Of a stretch of DNA of 64,000 nt, positions 19,030-28,754 are shown piece after piece. The stretch's first letter is position 1. The number at the start of each line of letters is the position of its first letter. The position numbers and the translations under genes are program-made. A model generated the notes under the pieces. The model was not told where the DNA came from and searched no databases. It saw only the letters and a program-made list of their open reading frames with translations. Origin of the DNA: Chitinophagaceae bacterium (GTDB lineage Bacteria; Bacteroidota; Bacteroidia; Chitinophagales; Chitinophagaceae); the NCBI GenBank assembly GCA_017307735.1, contig JAFKGR010000008.1, forward strand, positions 1 through 64,000, read 5' to 3'.

Positions 19030-20364
19030 ATGCTTCGTTTACAGGCAAAGAAAACCTTATCACTTGCTTATCCGATCATCATCGGTGAGATATCCCAGAT
19101 TTCACTGGCATTGGTGGATAGCGCGATGGTCGGGTCTGTCAGTTATAAGCAGCTTGCCGCCTCAGCGCTCGTGATGAGTGTGATCAATATTCCTTTTGTT
19201 TTCGGGATCGGGATTACCATTTCTGTTTCTCAAATGGTGAGTATGTCGCATGGCAGAAGAGACAGCAAACAGGTGAGTCATTATTTGTTTAACGGATTTT
19301 GGCTGTGTGCCATCACTGCGATATTGATTGCGTTATTGCTTGAACTCGGGAAAGGTATTTTGATGCATTTGAATCAGTATCCGGAAGTAGCTGCACTTGC
19401 TGTGCCATATATGAGCATCATGGGGTGGGGGATTATTCCGATGATTTTGTTTTTGGCATTAAAACAGTTTACTGACGGGCTTGAATACACGAAAACTGCT
19501 ATGGTACTTTCTCTCTGTGCTATTCCTTTAAATGCTTTTCTGAACTGGCTTTTTATATTCGGACATTGGGGCTTTCCAAGGATGGAATTGTACGGAGCCG
19601 GTTTGGGTACATTTATCACAAGGACTATTTTGTTTGTAGTGCTGGCGTTGGTTGTGTGGTTTCATCCGTTGTTTAAGCGATATATTATTATTGGAAAAAG
19701 AGTGTGGGTTTTGAGGTGGGGTACAATTAGGGAATTGTTGGGAATCGGGGTGCCCTCTGCATTGCAAATTGGAATGGAGGCCGGTGCATTTGCCGTGTCA
19801 AGTATTCTGGTTGGTACATTGGGAGCGATTTCATTGGCTGCTCATCAGATTGCACTGAGTATGGCGTCATTCACTTTTATCATCAGCCTGGGGTTGTCGC
19901 AGGCAGGTTCTATCCGTGTCAGCAATGCATTTGGAAGAATGGACAGGAAAGAAATAGATGGGATTGGTAAAAGTACATTGTACATGGCGTGGGCGTATGG
20001 AAGTTTTTGTGCATTGATGTTTATCCTTTTCAGAAGTCATCTGCCATTTATTTTTAATGATAATATTTCTGTGGTTACACTTGCAGCCACCCTTTTATTA
20101 TTCGGCGGGTTGTTTCAGATATCAGACAGCTCGCAAACTGTAACAGCGGGATTGTTGAGGGGAATCAAGGATGTAAAAGTACCAACAGTTTTTATTTTGA
20201 TTGCCTATTGGATTGTTGGATTGCCACTCGGATATTATCTGACATTTCATTTGAAGATGGGAGCATCGGGGATTTGGATCGGGTTTATCACGGGACTTAC
20301 TTTCTCAGCGATGTTTTTGTACCTGAGATTCCGGAGAATGACCAGGATCGGGAGAGCATTGTGA
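19030..20364 (+). CDS. MATE family efflux transporter
   Basis: A 444-residue protein with about twelve membrane helices arranged as two homologous halves, as in NorM/DinF-type multidrug and toxic compound extrusion transporters. Helix 1 begins LAYPIIIGEISQISLALVDSAMVG and the second half opens with GVPSALQIGMEAGAF, the equivalent region of the repeat. It exchanges Na+ or H+ for cationic or other substrates. It starts 32 bases after mlaD on the same strand and may be read from the mla promoter, though a functional connection is not established. Confidence 0.88.
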   Translation: MLRLQAKKTLSLAYPIIIGEISQISLALVDSAMVGSVSYKQLAASALVMSVINIPFVFGIGITISVSQMVSMSHGRRDSKQVSHYLFNGFWLCAITAILIALLLELGKGILMHLNQYPEVAALAVPYMSIMGWGIIPMILFLALKQFTDGLEYTKTAMVLSLCAIPLNAFLNWLFIFGHWGFPRMELYGAGLGTFITRTILFVVLALVVWFHPLFKRYIIIGKRVWVLRWGTIRELLGIGVPSALQIGMEAGAFAVSSILVGTLGAISLAAHQIALSMASFTFIISLGLSQAGSIRVSNAFGRMDRKEIDGIGKSTLYMAWAYGSFCALMFILFRSHLPFIFNDNISVVTLAATLLLFGGLFQISDSSQTVTAGLLRGIKDVKVPTVFILIAYWIVGLPLGYYLTFHLKMGASGIWIGFITGLTFSAMFLYLRFRRMTRIGRAL

Positions 20365-20400
20365 ATTATTGGAATAAAAGGATAGATAGAATTTCGAGTC

Positions 20401-20470
20401 ATTAATTTTAAAAACGTTTCATCGTCTTCACGTCGTGAGAGACAATGAAACTAAACAATTGAAATGTCGC
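20401..20470 (+). repeat. Dispersed intergenic repeat, copy A
   Basis: A ~70-base unit containing TTTCATCGTCTTCA and CGTGAGAGACAATGAAAC, with a small inverted repeat (GTTTCAT ... ATGAAAC). Copy B, in the same orientation, is at 20777-20845 and is nearly identical. A weaker relative lies at 53054-53105. Confidence 0.7.
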
Positions 20471-20574
20471 CCTGCCAGGGATTTTGTTTTTGAATGCTAA
20501 TTTTTGCTTGCAAAATGCCGCCTCCTCGGCGGTTGGAATCTTGAATTAATATTTTGATGTGCCGGAAGGTTTAA

Positions 20575-20691
20575 AACCTTAGTAGAAAAGTGAGTTTATG
20601 TTACATCTACCTTATTACCTTATTTTGATTTTGCCTGATTTAAAATAAGGTAATAAGGTTGAATCATTTAGATAAAATTTCTACTAAGGTT
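20575..20691. repeat. Nested inverted repeats between MATE and OppC genes
   Basis: Outer arms AACCTTAGTAGAAA (20575-20588) and TTTCTACTAAGGTT (20678-20691) are perfect complements. Inside them a perfect 18-bp pair (20609-20626 and 20642-20659) surrounds a 15-base loop. The inner pair has ACCTTATTACC on the left. The whole can fold as one long hairpin or behave as a small mobile palindrome. It carries no open frame. Confidence 0.75.
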
Positions 20692-20776
20692 AAAGAAGGT
20701 AAATATAGGAAACCTGGGTGTCAAAGAAAATTATCTTTTGATTACATCAAAATATTAATTAGCGGAACTTGAGGAT

Positions 20777-20845
20777 ATTAATTTTAAATAATTTCATCGT
20801 CCTCACTTCGTGAGAGACAATGAAACTAAATAATTAGAATAGCGC
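20777..20845 (+). repeat. Dispersed intergenic repeat, copy B
   Basis: Second copy of the unit at 20401-20470 in the same orientation, so the pair brackets the nested inverted repeat. It holds the same TTTCATCGTCCTCA and CGTGAGAGACAATGAAAC blocks. Confidence 0.7.
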
Positions 20846-20903
20846 TTCTCTGAGACATGAAACAAACCCGGAACTTGAAACCTGAAACCCGAAACTCCTC
20901 CTC

Positions 20904-21983
20904 TCATCCCCTCACATCCAATGCATCTCTCAATCCGTTTCCCAATAAATTGAAAGCGAGTACGAGAATCATAATGGCAATGCCCGGAGCCAGCGCCAAT
21001 GCAGGATTGTGGGTAATGATGAAATTGTAATTCTCTTTCAACATCAATCCCCAGCTTGGTGTGGGCGGCTGAATGCCGATTCCGAGAAAACTTAAACCGG
21101 CTTCAATAATAATAGCACTTGCAAAGTTGGCCGCGGCAATCACCATCACCGGACCTAAAACATTAGGTAAGATATGCCTTACCATGATGCGTATATTTTT
21201 TAATCCCAGAGCTTTTGCTGCCTGTACATATTCCAGATCGGAAATTGCCAGTACCTGACTCCGCACCACGCGCGCCAGGCTCACCCACATGGTGAGGCCT
21301 ACGGCCAGAAATATCTGCCAGAAGCCTTTGCCAAGGGTAAGGGTCAATCCGAAAACCAGCAGCAGTGTTGGCATACTCCACACCACATTGATAAACCACA
21401 TGATAGTGGAATCAGTTCTGCCTCCGTAATAACCGGAAATCATGCCGAGAGAAATGCCGATCAATAAAGAGATGATCACGGTGACCAATCCAACGGACAG
21501 GCTTACACGTACACCCACAATCAACCGGCTCAGAATATCCCTTCCGAAATTATCTGTGCCCAGCCAAAAGGTTTTTGAATCAATATATTTTTCAGGGAGT
21601 TGTTTTAGCAGGTAAGCCTGGCGTTCCTGGATGCCCACGTCGATATATTTTTCTATAATCACGCTGTCGCCTTCCACTTTGTATGAGTTGATCGGAACCA
21701 ATGAAAAAGGGTCTTCCTGACCAAACAATAGTCTGTGAAAAAATCCCCGCTGTTCGGGCTGGCGTGGTTTAGGTACGCGCAAAAAAGTTTGAGTGAATCC
21801 CGGCTTCCGCGCTTCAATTTCCACAATCTGACGATCGGCATTGGGTGTGTGATCATTTCCCAGGAAGTATGCGAAGATGGCTATGAAAACGGACAGGACA
21901 ATAACGATGAGACCAGATACAGCTCCTTTATTTTTTTTCAGTCTTCCCCAGGCTTTTCTTGTGAAGGAATCAGAAGCGCTCAT
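20904..21983 (-). CDS. OppC/DppC-type ABC transporter permease
   Basis: A 359-residue inner-membrane permease of the peptide/nickel (OppBC) family. It has an N-terminal OppC_N helix (about residues 20-42), a non-conserved 100-residue periplasmic loop, and the DNFGRDILSRLIVGVRVSL and ARVVRSQVLAI motifs preceding the EAA-type loop (QAAKALGLKNIRIMVRHILPN). It ends near LLGNGLRDALDVRG as in the family. It would pair with an OppB permease, ATPases and a binding lipoprotein, but none is next to it, so the partner genes must lie elsewhere. Confidence 0.88.
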   Translation of the reverse strand: MSASDSFTRKAWGRLKKNKGAVSGLIVIVLSVFIAIFAYFLGNDHTPNADRQIVEIEARKPGFTQTFLRVPKPRQPEQRGFFHRLLFGQEDPFSLVPINSYKVEGDSVIIEKYIDVGIQERQAYLLKQLPEKYIDSKTFWLGTDNFGRDILSRLIVGVRVSLSVGLVTVIISLLIGISLGMISGYYGGRTDSTIMWFINVVWSMPTLLLVFGLTLTLGKGFWQIFLAVGLTMWVSLARVVRSQVLAISDLEYVQAAKALGLKNIRIMVRHILPNVLGPVMVIAAANFASAIIIEAGLSFLGIGIQPPTPSWGLMLKENYNFIITHNPALALAPGIAIMILVLAFNLLGNGLRDALDVRG

Positions 21984-22086
21984 TGATGCTGCGATTGATT
22001 GTATTTTTTTGTGAGCTTGTAAATATACAAGCTAAATTCAGGAGATTGCCAAAGAGGTTGTTACTTTTGAACAAATAATTTTTCAG

Positions 22087-22590
22087 ATGGTAACCATTAT
22101 GACCCGCGAAACCGCTCTGCGCAAAATCCAGAGAATAGCCTATGAAATTGTGGAACGGAATTTCGGAGAAAAAGAAATCATTCTTGCAGGCATTCAGGAT
22201 AACGGAGTTATTATTGCGAATATACTTGCCGGATTTCTCAAAGCTATTTTTAACGGTGAAATCAGAATTATTCAAATTGCCATTAACAAAAAGAATCCGG
22301 TGGAGGCGTCCATTGTAACTGAAAAAACACCGGTTGTTTTTGATGAAAAAGTGGTTATTGTGGTTGATGATGTGTCCAATTCGGGAAGAACTATGTTGTA
22401 TGCCCTGCGCCCGTTTCTCAGTTACTATCCATCCGCCGTTCAAACGATGGTTTTAGTTGAACGAAGCCACAAACGGTTTCCCGTTTCACCCGATTTCACT
22501 GGTTTGTCTGTTGCCACGGCTCTGTCGGAAAAGATTGTGGTGGAAACGGAAAACGGCGAAATTACAGGCGCTGTTCTGGAAGAAAATTGA
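22087..22590 (+). CDS. Phosphoribosyltransferase family protein (PyrR-like)
   Basis: A 167-residue type I phosphoribosyltransferase-fold protein. The PRPP-binding motif is VVIVVDDVSNSGRTM, and the N-terminal RKIQRIAYEIVERN helix and IILAGIQDNGV strand match the PyrR/uracil PRTase-like group. PyrR regulates pyrimidine genes by binding mRNA and has weak uracil PRTase activity. The window has no pyr operon, so a regulatory role is unproven. The start may be ATG 22087 or the ATG at 22099 (MTRETALRK), which better matches typical N-termini. Confidence 0.78.
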   Translation: MVTIMTRETALRKIQRIAYEIVERNFGEKEIILAGIQDNGVIIANILAGFLKAIFNGEIRIIQIAINKKNPVEASIVTEKTPVVFDEKVVIVVDDVSNSGRTMLYALRPFLSYYPSAVQTMVLVERSHKRFPVSPDFTGLSVATALSEKIVVETENGEITGAVLEEN

Positions 22591-22598
22591 TTTGATTT

Positions 22599-23033
22599 CT
22601 ATTTATCCCGATCGTTTTTGTCGTAATCTATCATCCATTCAATTCCGTATTTGTCGCGGAACATAGCAAAATAACTACCCCATGGACTGTCTCCGATAGG
22701 CATCTCCACTTTACCGCCTGCCGACAACCGATGATACAGGTTGTCCGCCTCTTCTTTGCTTCTAACGCTTACCGATATTTTACTTCTGTTTTCCTGCTCA
22801 TTTACCTTTCCCATGAATTCGGGAACATCATTACCCATCAAAACATTTTTGCCGATAGGTAAAGCAATGTGCATGATTTTGTCTTCTTCATTTTTTGCGA
22901 GTGGGAATTCGGGATTGGGAAGGTCTTTAAAGCGAACCACTCTTGTAAATTCTCCGCCAAAAGCAGATTTGTAGAAGTTGAATGCTTCTTCGGCATTTCC
23001 GTTGAAGTTGATGTAAGGATTAATTTGTGCCAT
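22599..23033 (-). CDS. VOC family protein (PhnB-like glyoxalase fold)
   Basis: A 144-residue vicinal-oxygen-chelate protein. The opening INPYINFNGNAEEAFNFYKSAFGGEF and the closing WGSYFAMFRDKYGIEWMIDY are characteristic of the PhnB/YdhR-like branch often annotated as 3-demethylubiquinone-9 methyltransferase-like. These are cytoplasmic dimers of unknown substrate. Zinc-binding residues of true glyoxalase I are not complete. It converges with the phosphoribosyltransferase gene, stops 8 bases apart. Confidence 0.85.
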   Translation of the reverse strand: MAQINPYINFNGNAEEAFNFYKSAFGGEFTRVVRFKDLPNPEFPLAKNEEDKIMHIALPIGKNVLMGNDVPEFMGKVNEQENRSKISVSVRSKEEADNLYHRLSAGGKVEMPIGDSPWGSYFAMFRDKYGIEWMIDYDKNDRDK

Positions 23034-23231
23034 GGTATTTGGTTTTGAATGTTTGTTTGTCTTGTTTTTTTATTGCTGTTGCTTTTGTTCCTATGGCTAT
23101 TTTTATCTCAGATGAATGGTCAAATCTGATATCTTTCGAATTGTCCGCTTGGTTGACTTTTTTCCATGCACTAAGTATTTCGTTATTAATGAATCTCTTT
23201 TTTCAATCTTCCTGACGTTGGCCTGCCGGAT

Positions 23232-23510
23232 TTAAAAAAGCACATCTTTTATGGTTTCATCTTTATCAAAACGGCTTTTGGCATACGGGCAAAGCGGAAT
23301 AATTTTTAAATTGCTTTCGCGGGCGAATTCCACAGCGGCCATTACCAGTTGCCTGCCATAGCCTTTTCCATTAAATTTTTCTTCAACCTCGGTATGTTCA
23401 ATGATAAATTTATTATTCCCTGCCCAGGTAAATATCATTTCTCCTGCAAACTCGTTGTTGTCATAAATAACAAATCTTCCTTTTGTTCCGTTGTCCTCGC
23501 GTTTAATCAT
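23232..23510 (-). CDS. Small GNAT-fold acetyltransferase (YjdJ/DUF1653-type)
   Basis: A 92-residue one-domain protein of the YjdJ-like N-acetyltransferase family. The strand pair GEMIFTWAGNNKFIIEHTEV is followed by the acetyl-CoA-binding turn FNGKGYGRQLVMAAVEFARE and the IIPLCPYAKSRF strand, the three landmarks of this group. The target is unknown. The length is normal for the family. It lies 32 bases downstream of the DUF5996 gene on the same strand and is probably co-transcribed. Confidence 0.85.
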   Translation of the reverse strand: MIKREDNGTKGRFVIYDNNEFAGEMIFTWAGNNKFIIEHTEVEEKFNGKGYGRQLVMAAVEFARESNLKIIPLCPYAKSRFDKDETIKDVLF

Positions 23511-23542
23511 AATTTTATCTGAGTTGTGTTTTAAGAAATAAT

Positions 23543-24502
23543 TTAAGTTACCGGTGGATATTCATTGTTCATTTCAAGTGAATCTTTATCCCAGTTGCCA
23601 CAAACAGATGCGGCTTCATAAGTGGATTGGAGAAAATCAATCAGTGTTTGGTCAGGGTTTGCGGCACTTTGCACTGCTTTGTATGGAAGAATAAATTCAC
23701 GGAATCCATTGTGATAATAAGCCTCTTTCGGTTCAATGTTGAAAGTCTGAAATCCATCGGGTTCAGAATATCCGTACGAATAGAAAGCGGGTTCTCCTAA
23801 TCCGGCACCGGGCCAGAATCCGGCACTTGACAGTTCACTGTTGTAGGCTTCTTCCATTACCCAGTCCGGACAATTAGGGGCGCCACCCGGATGTTTGGGT
23901 GCCGGGCGCCCGGAAAAACGTGTTACAGCAAGATCAAATGAACCCCAGTAAAAATGAACCGGGCTTGCTTTGCCTGAAAATCCTGCGCGGAACCGGGTGA
24001 AAACCCTGTGAACATTTACAAGGGATCGCCAAAAAAGATGTACATTTTTTTGGTCATAAGCTACTTGGTTTGTATTCTTCGGGAAAGGCAAAACGGGGCC
24101 GGGAATCTCATTCGGTTTTAAATGAATGACGGGTTTAATCCCCATCTCCGCAAGCGTTTCCATTGTTTTGTGATAAAAATCTGCAATGGACAATTGTTTC
24201 AGATCAAAGGAAATATTTTGGCCACCAACCGTTTTTATTTCCAGCAGATGATCTATGAAATTAAATTCAATTTCGAATCCGCCTTTTGACGGATGAGGAA
24301 TTAATGAAGTGGTAAGGCCACAGGTTGAAACATAGAGTGTTGTTTGCCAGCAGTGATTGATCCACGGCATATAATAAAGCCGGATTTTGCCAACAATCTG
24401 GATCCATTGATGAACCAAATTGAAAGTTTCCTCCCACTCTGCAATGGCCGGCAGTTCGGGCCAGAAAAATTGTTGGATTTTATTTTCTTTTACCTCTTTC
24501 AT
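23543..24502 (-). CDS. DUF5996 family protein
   Basis: A 319-residue protein recognised from the WPELP opening, WHxTLYV-like NHCWQTTLYVSTCGLTT, and the late FYWGSFDLAVTRFSGRPAPKHPGG and EAYNSELSSAGFWPGAG blocks that define DUF5996. No catalytic mechanism is established for this family. No signal peptide or membrane helix is seen, so it should be cytoplasmic. Likely an operon with the small acetyltransferase downstream. Confidence 0.82.
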   Translation of the reverse strand: MKEVKENKIQQFFWPELPAIAEWEETFNLVHQWIQIVGKIRLYYMPWINHCWQTTLYVSTCGLTTSLIPHPSKGGFEIEFNFIDHLLEIKTVGGQNISFDLKQLSIADFYHKTMETLAEMGIKPVIHLKPNEIPGPVLPFPKNTNQVAYDQKNVHLFWRSLVNVHRVFTRFRAGFSGKASPVHFYWGSFDLAVTRFSGRPAPKHPGGAPNCPDWVMEEAYNSELSSAGFWPGAGLGEPAFYSYGYSEPDGFQTFNIEPKEAYYHNGFREFILPYKAVQSAANPDQTLIDFLQSTYEAASVCGNWDKDSLEMNNEYPPVT

Positions 24503-24888
24503 ACTTTCCTGATTATAAAAGGTTTAACTTTTTAATGCTATGTCTGTTTTTATCCGGCTGGTTTCATTATTTAATTTATTTCAGAACGGACATTCTGTAT
24601 CACCACAGCACGGCGGTTTACAGCCACTCAATATGCAGGCATAAAATCAGAATGCCAGTCTGCCGGAACCATTACCAAATTTACCATTAAAAGTACGTCG
24701 TTATTTCTGTTTGCTCACCGGGGAATTGAACTGCTTCGTTCTGTTATTTCATCCTGGCTCTTTGGCTTTTCCTGAATTGGGCTTTTCCCTCCAATCCGAC
24801 CTATCTTTCCATCTAATCGGTTTCTGAATAATCCCGGCTTCCGGCTTGTCCGTAAGTAGTTCTGATTTGTCCACGGGTTTTGATGATA

Positions 24889-25052
24889 TTATTTCAGTAA
24901 AAAATAATAAATAACAACCCGGATTACGATAAAAATAATCCCGGGTATAAAACAGATTTAAGTTTCTTCATGTCTTTTTTGATGATCAAAAGGTAGAGCA
25001 CATAAACAATAAAAGCTGAGATTAGTCCGATCGCAATGAAAGGGTATGTCAT
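24889..25052 (-). pseudogene. Small two-helix membrane protein, probably frameshifted
   Basis: From ATG 25052 the frame reads MTYPFIAIGLISAFIVYVL, a membrane helix, then a basic turn (KKDMKKLKS), and stops at 24924 after 42 residues. A one-base shift near the CCCGGG at about 24940 instead continues a second hydrophobic helix (FIVIRVVIYYFLLK) to a stop at 24889, giving a natural ~54-residue two-helix protein. The second helix ending in K strongly suggests that the long form is ancestral. Either a G was lost or the assembly is in error. Function is unknown. Confidence 0.5.
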
Positions 25053-25535
25053 AATTTATTTGTTTCAGGTTTCATTTGTTGTTGTTCGTGTAATATTAAA
25101 ATGACAACCAACGCACACGCATTGGTGGTAACGTAGCAATATATGATTTTCTGTCGGAACTTTTGTTCTGCCATTGCCATTCATTACGACATTCTGAGCA
25201 GTACCTCGAAGCGCCGGAAAACCGGAGGTCTTTCAGGGGTGCATATCCTCTCTCTTCTGCCGGCAAAAAGTCATTATTCCCAAATGTTTCGTTTCACATT
25301 CGGTTTCATTGTCAGTGTTTCGTACCCAATAAAGCTTTAGGTTTTAATCTATGGTGGGTTTGCCTGGTATGCAAAAGGGATTTGTAAACCTGCAAGAACT
25401 ACTTCAAAAACAATAGTTCACCATTACCCTTCTCCAATCGCATATTGCCATTGATGCTCCAGATCCGGAGACAATGGCGAATTAAAAATCATTGCCATTC
25501 CAATATCAACTAAAATCAGCAGTTGTAATTGCAGA
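25053..25535. other. Intergenic, no gene seen
   Basis: About 480 bases upstream of the small membrane protein and downstream of the DUF2279 gene. Open frames at 25143-25387 are of unlikely composition. The 24503-24888 stretch on the other side of the small gene is likewise empty. Confidence 0.45.
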
Positions 25536-26531
25536 TTAAAAATACAACCAGTGCCCTTTGAATTTTCCGTTGCTGAACTCGAGCGCCGGTGCAGGAAACT
25601 TGAATGAGTCGAGCACAAACAGCAAAACTTTAATCCCTTTTTTCCTGGTTTTTATTTTGGTAAATGCAAGGTCAGGGCTTAGGTACCATTGCCTGAAACG
25701 TTTTATATCCTGCCGGTCAAAAATGATATTACCCGTCTTATCGGTTGCCGTATTGCCGTTTGCGCCAAACATGCCATCGGCACCATAACCCACAGCAATA
25801 TTCAGCCAGGCTGGCCACGTTTTTGAATGGAAAAGCGATTGGATATTGGCACTCAGCCAGTAATTCTGCATGTTGTAATCTTTTAAAAATCTTTCGGCTA
25901 GCGACTCACCATAAATCTTGTTGGCGCGCTGTTCCAAACCGGGATCTTTGTACCTTTTTGCGTAGGTCGAAAATTTGATTTTGATTCTTTGCTCATCCCA
26001 TAAAAGTTCCTGAGAAATGAAAGCAGCCGATCCCAGGATATTGGCCGTATAATCTCCCGGGCTGAATCCGTATTCCGCAGAGAAGCCATCGAGTACTTCA
26101 ATAATGGATTGGTAAGCCAGCCCGCTCAGCCCGCCGACCCAGATTCTTGTTTTTCGCGAAGCACCCGCCCAGCGCCACATTTCGCTGCTCGCATGGCTGA
26201 TGAGATAGGCGCTGTACATGTGTCCTGCTTTGTCAACCTGCATCCACTCATTGTCGTCATTGAAAAAATGGAAGCCGCTTCTCGGGTAATTTGCATACCA
26301 CATCACGCTTAATGCAGTGAGAGTTCCCGCATAGGCCACCACGTTAGTGCCAATCAGCCATTTTTCCCTGCTGCGGTTGATAGTGGTAGTATTGACCGCT
26401 GAATCCAAGGATGTAGGAGTAAATCGAAAACTTTTGAAGCTCTTTTCAGAAAAAGAATTCTGTCCTTTGGTATTTTTACAGAAAATAACAGTAAATACAC
26501 AAAGCAGCAAAAGGCTTGCACGTGGGTACAT
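25536..26531 (-). CDS. DUF2279 family protein (YfiM-like), exported
   Basis: A 331-residue protein with an N-terminal signal peptide (MYPRASLLLLCVFTVIFC). The DUF2279 core covers about residues 60-200: VDKAGHMYSAYLISHASSEMWRW, then GGLSGLAYQSIIEVLDGFS and SPGDYTANILGS. Two to three hydrophobic segments are consistent with an outer-membrane or periplasmic location. The function of the family is not known. It is divergent from the phosphohexomutase gene across a 78-base gap. Confidence 0.82.
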   Translation of the reverse strand: MYPRASLLLLCVFTVIFCKNTKGQNSFSEKSFKSFRFTPTSLDSAVNTTTINRSREKWLIGTNVVAYAGTLTALSVMWYANYPRSGFHFFNDDNEWMQVDKAGHMYSAYLISHASSEMWRWAGASRKTRIWVGGLSGLAYQSIIEVLDGFSAEYGFSPGDYTANILGSAAFISQELLWDEQRIKIKFSTYAKRYKDPGLEQRANKIYGESLAERFLKDYNMQNYWLSANIQSLFHSKTWPAWLNIAVGYGADGMFGANGNTATDKTGNIIFDRQDIKRFRQWYLSPDLAFTKIKTRKKGIKVLLFVLDSFKFPAPALEFSNGKFKGHWLYF

Positions 26532-26609
26532 AATGCAAATGTAGGAGAAAGGATAAATCAGGATTACGAAATAAGAAATTGAATACCTTCAAATTAAAAT
26601 TGTCAGAAA

Positions 26610-28334
26610 ATGGATATAAAAACAGAAAACAACATTAAAGAATGGTTGCAGGGGAATTATGATGAAGAATCCAAAAATGAAATCAGAAGAATGCAGCAGG
26701 AAGATCCGGCAGGCCTGGAAGATGCCTTTTATAAAGACCTTGAATTTGGAACCGGCGGTTTGCGTGGTATTATGGGCATTGGCACCAACCGCATGAACAA
26801 ATATACCATCGGCAAAGCCACGCAGGGATATGCCAATTATCTGAAACAAAATTTTAAGAGCGTGAAGGTGGCCATTGCATTTGATGTGCGCAACAACAGC
26901 CAGGAATTTGCACAGATTGTCGCAAATATTTTTGCTGCCAACGGCATTATCGTTTATCTGTTTGAATCGTGCAGACCCACGCCTGAACTGAGTTTCAGCA
27001 TACGTACACTTGGTTGTCAGGGGGGTGTGGTGTTGACAGCGTCGCACAATCCGAAGGAATACAACGGGTACAAAGCTTATTGGGATGATGGTGGCCAACT
27101 GGTGCCGCCACACGATAAAAATGTAATTGCCGAAGTTGAAAAAATTAAAAATATCGATGATGTAAAGTGGAGCGGGCATGAAGAAAATATTATGATTATC
27201 GGTACGGAAATGGATCAGAGATATCTTGAAATGGTAAAGGGCCTGAGCATCAACCCCGATATCTGCGAGAGACAGCGCAATCTGAAAATAGTTTATACGC
27301 CAATCCACGGTACGGGTATTAAACTCGTTCCGAAGTCGTTGAGGAATTATGGCTTTACCAATGTGAATATTGTGAAAGAACAATCAGAAACCGACGGGAA
27401 TTTCCCCACCGTTGTTTATCCCAATCCCGAAGAAAAAGAAACCATGAGCATCGGCCTGAAACATGCGAGAGAACTGGATGCAGATATTTTACTCGGCACC
27501 GATCCTGATGCAGACCGTGTGGGCGTGGGTGTGAAAGACAATCATGGAGAATGGGTATTGATGAACGGGAACCAGACTTTGTTGCTTGCATTCACCTACA
27601 TGATTGAGTCGAGAAAAGAAAGAGGAGTTGCACGTCCGAATGATATGGTGGTGAAAACGATTGTAACTACAGATTTAGTGGATAGAATTGCTGCACAAAA
27701 CGGCGTGACTTGCTACAATACGTTGACAGGTTTCAAGTGGATTGCTTCGCTGATCCGGGCTAAAGAAAAAAGTGAACATTATGTGATTGGCGGTGAAGAA
27801 AGTTTTGGTTTGATGATAGGTGATAAGGTGCGCGACAAAGATTCAATCAGCGCTGTTTCCATCATTTGCGAAATGGCAGCCGTTGAAAAAGATAAGGGAA
27901 GGACACTCTTTGAAAAGCTGATCGACATTTATCAGAAATACGGGTTCTATTACGAAGAGCTTCTCTCCATCACACGCAAGGGAATGAACGGAGCTAAGGA
28001 AATTGCAGAAATGATGCAGGGATACCGCAACAATCCGCCAAAAGAAATTGCCGGAAGCAAAGTGGTGCGCCTGCTGGATTACGACATCCTTCAATCAAAA
28101 GATATACTGACCGGAAAGGTTACCCCGCTTGATTTTCCAAAGAGCAACGTGCTGCAATTTATTCTTGAAAACGGCGACAAAATTTCTGCGCGTCCGAGCG
28201 GCACCGAACCCAAGATCAAATTTTATTTCAGTGTGAACACCGATTTGAAAGATGCCTCTGAATTTGATGTCAAACTCAAACATCTCCGTGATCGCATAGG
28301 TACGATTACTGAGTCGATGGGGTTGAAGAAGTGA
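26610..28334 (+). CDS. Phosphoglucomutase/phosphomannomutase family protein
   Basis: A 574-residue alpha-D-phosphohexomutase with all four domains. The FGTGGLRGIMG N-terminal motif, the active-site phosphoserine S145 in TASHNPKEYNG, the metal loop DPDADRVGV, the sugar-binding GEESFG and the phosphate-binding RPSGTEPKIK are all present. It interconverts hexose 1- and 6-phosphates. The length fits the PgcA/PGM2-like branch, which also includes phosphopentomutases, so glucose versus ribose preference is not settled by motifs. Confidence 0.92.
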   Translation: MDIKTENNIKEWLQGNYDEESKNEIRRMQQEDPAGLEDAFYKDLEFGTGGLRGIMGIGTNRMNKYTIGKATQGYANYLKQNFKSVKVAIAFDVRNNSQEFAQIVANIFAANGIIVYLFESCRPTPELSFSIRTLGCQGGVVLTASHNPKEYNGYKAYWDDGGQLVPPHDKNVIAEVEKIKNIDDVKWSGHEENIMIIGTEMDQRYLEMVKGLSINPDICERQRNLKIVYTPIHGTGIKLVPKSLRNYGFTNVNIVKEQSETDGNFPTVVYPNPEEKETMSIGLKHARELDADILLGTDPDADRVGVGVKDNHGEWVLMNGNQTLLLAFTYMIESRKERGVARPNDMVVKTIVTTDLVDRIAAQNGVTCYNTLTGFKWIASLIRAKEKSEHYVIGGEESFGLMIGDKVRDKDSISAVSIICEMAAVEKDKGRTLFEKLIDIYQKYGFYYEELLSITRKGMNGAKEIAEMMQGYRNNPPKEIAGSKVVRLLDYDILQSKDILTGKVTPLDFPKSNVLQFILENGDKISARPSGTEPKIKFYFSVNTDLKDASEFDVKLKHLRDRIGTITESMGLKK

Positions 28335-28754
28335 GCGGGGTGGAGGAAAACTCAGGAGAAGCGGAACCTGGCAAGATAATTTTTATACAGTGGAAAAGAG
28401 ATTTCGTTTCCAGATTCTGTTATGAGAAGGTAGATGGATAGATTTCAGAAGAATTTATTTTTCTTCGTTCCTGCATTTTTGTAGTTCTCCTGAAATATTT
28501 CAAATTACTCCCAGACTAAAACATTTTCGACCTGAGAATTTATTGGGTAAACTTCAGTCATTGCGGGAATTGATTGATATAAAAAAGGGTGTTTTAACGG
28601 TAAAACTTATTATCAGATTTCGTACTTTTAAATCCGTCATTCTGATTGCTTACTTTGTTTCATTTGTTTGAGGTGTGTGTAAATTGAAAAGTTCTGAAAG
28701 CATTTTTATGAGCAGTGATTGTGCTTACTGAAGAAGTTGGACAGCGATCGAAAT
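28335..28754. other. Intergenic before the CRISPR locus
   Basis: About 420 bases between the phosphohexomutase stop and the tracrRNA terminator. No credible open frame or repeat was recognised. Confidence 0.5.

Noticed and set aside
23027..23215. 62-codon hydrophobic open frame
   Set aside because: It starts within the VOC gene start region on the other strand, has no support from context and looks like a chance reading of AT-rich sequence.
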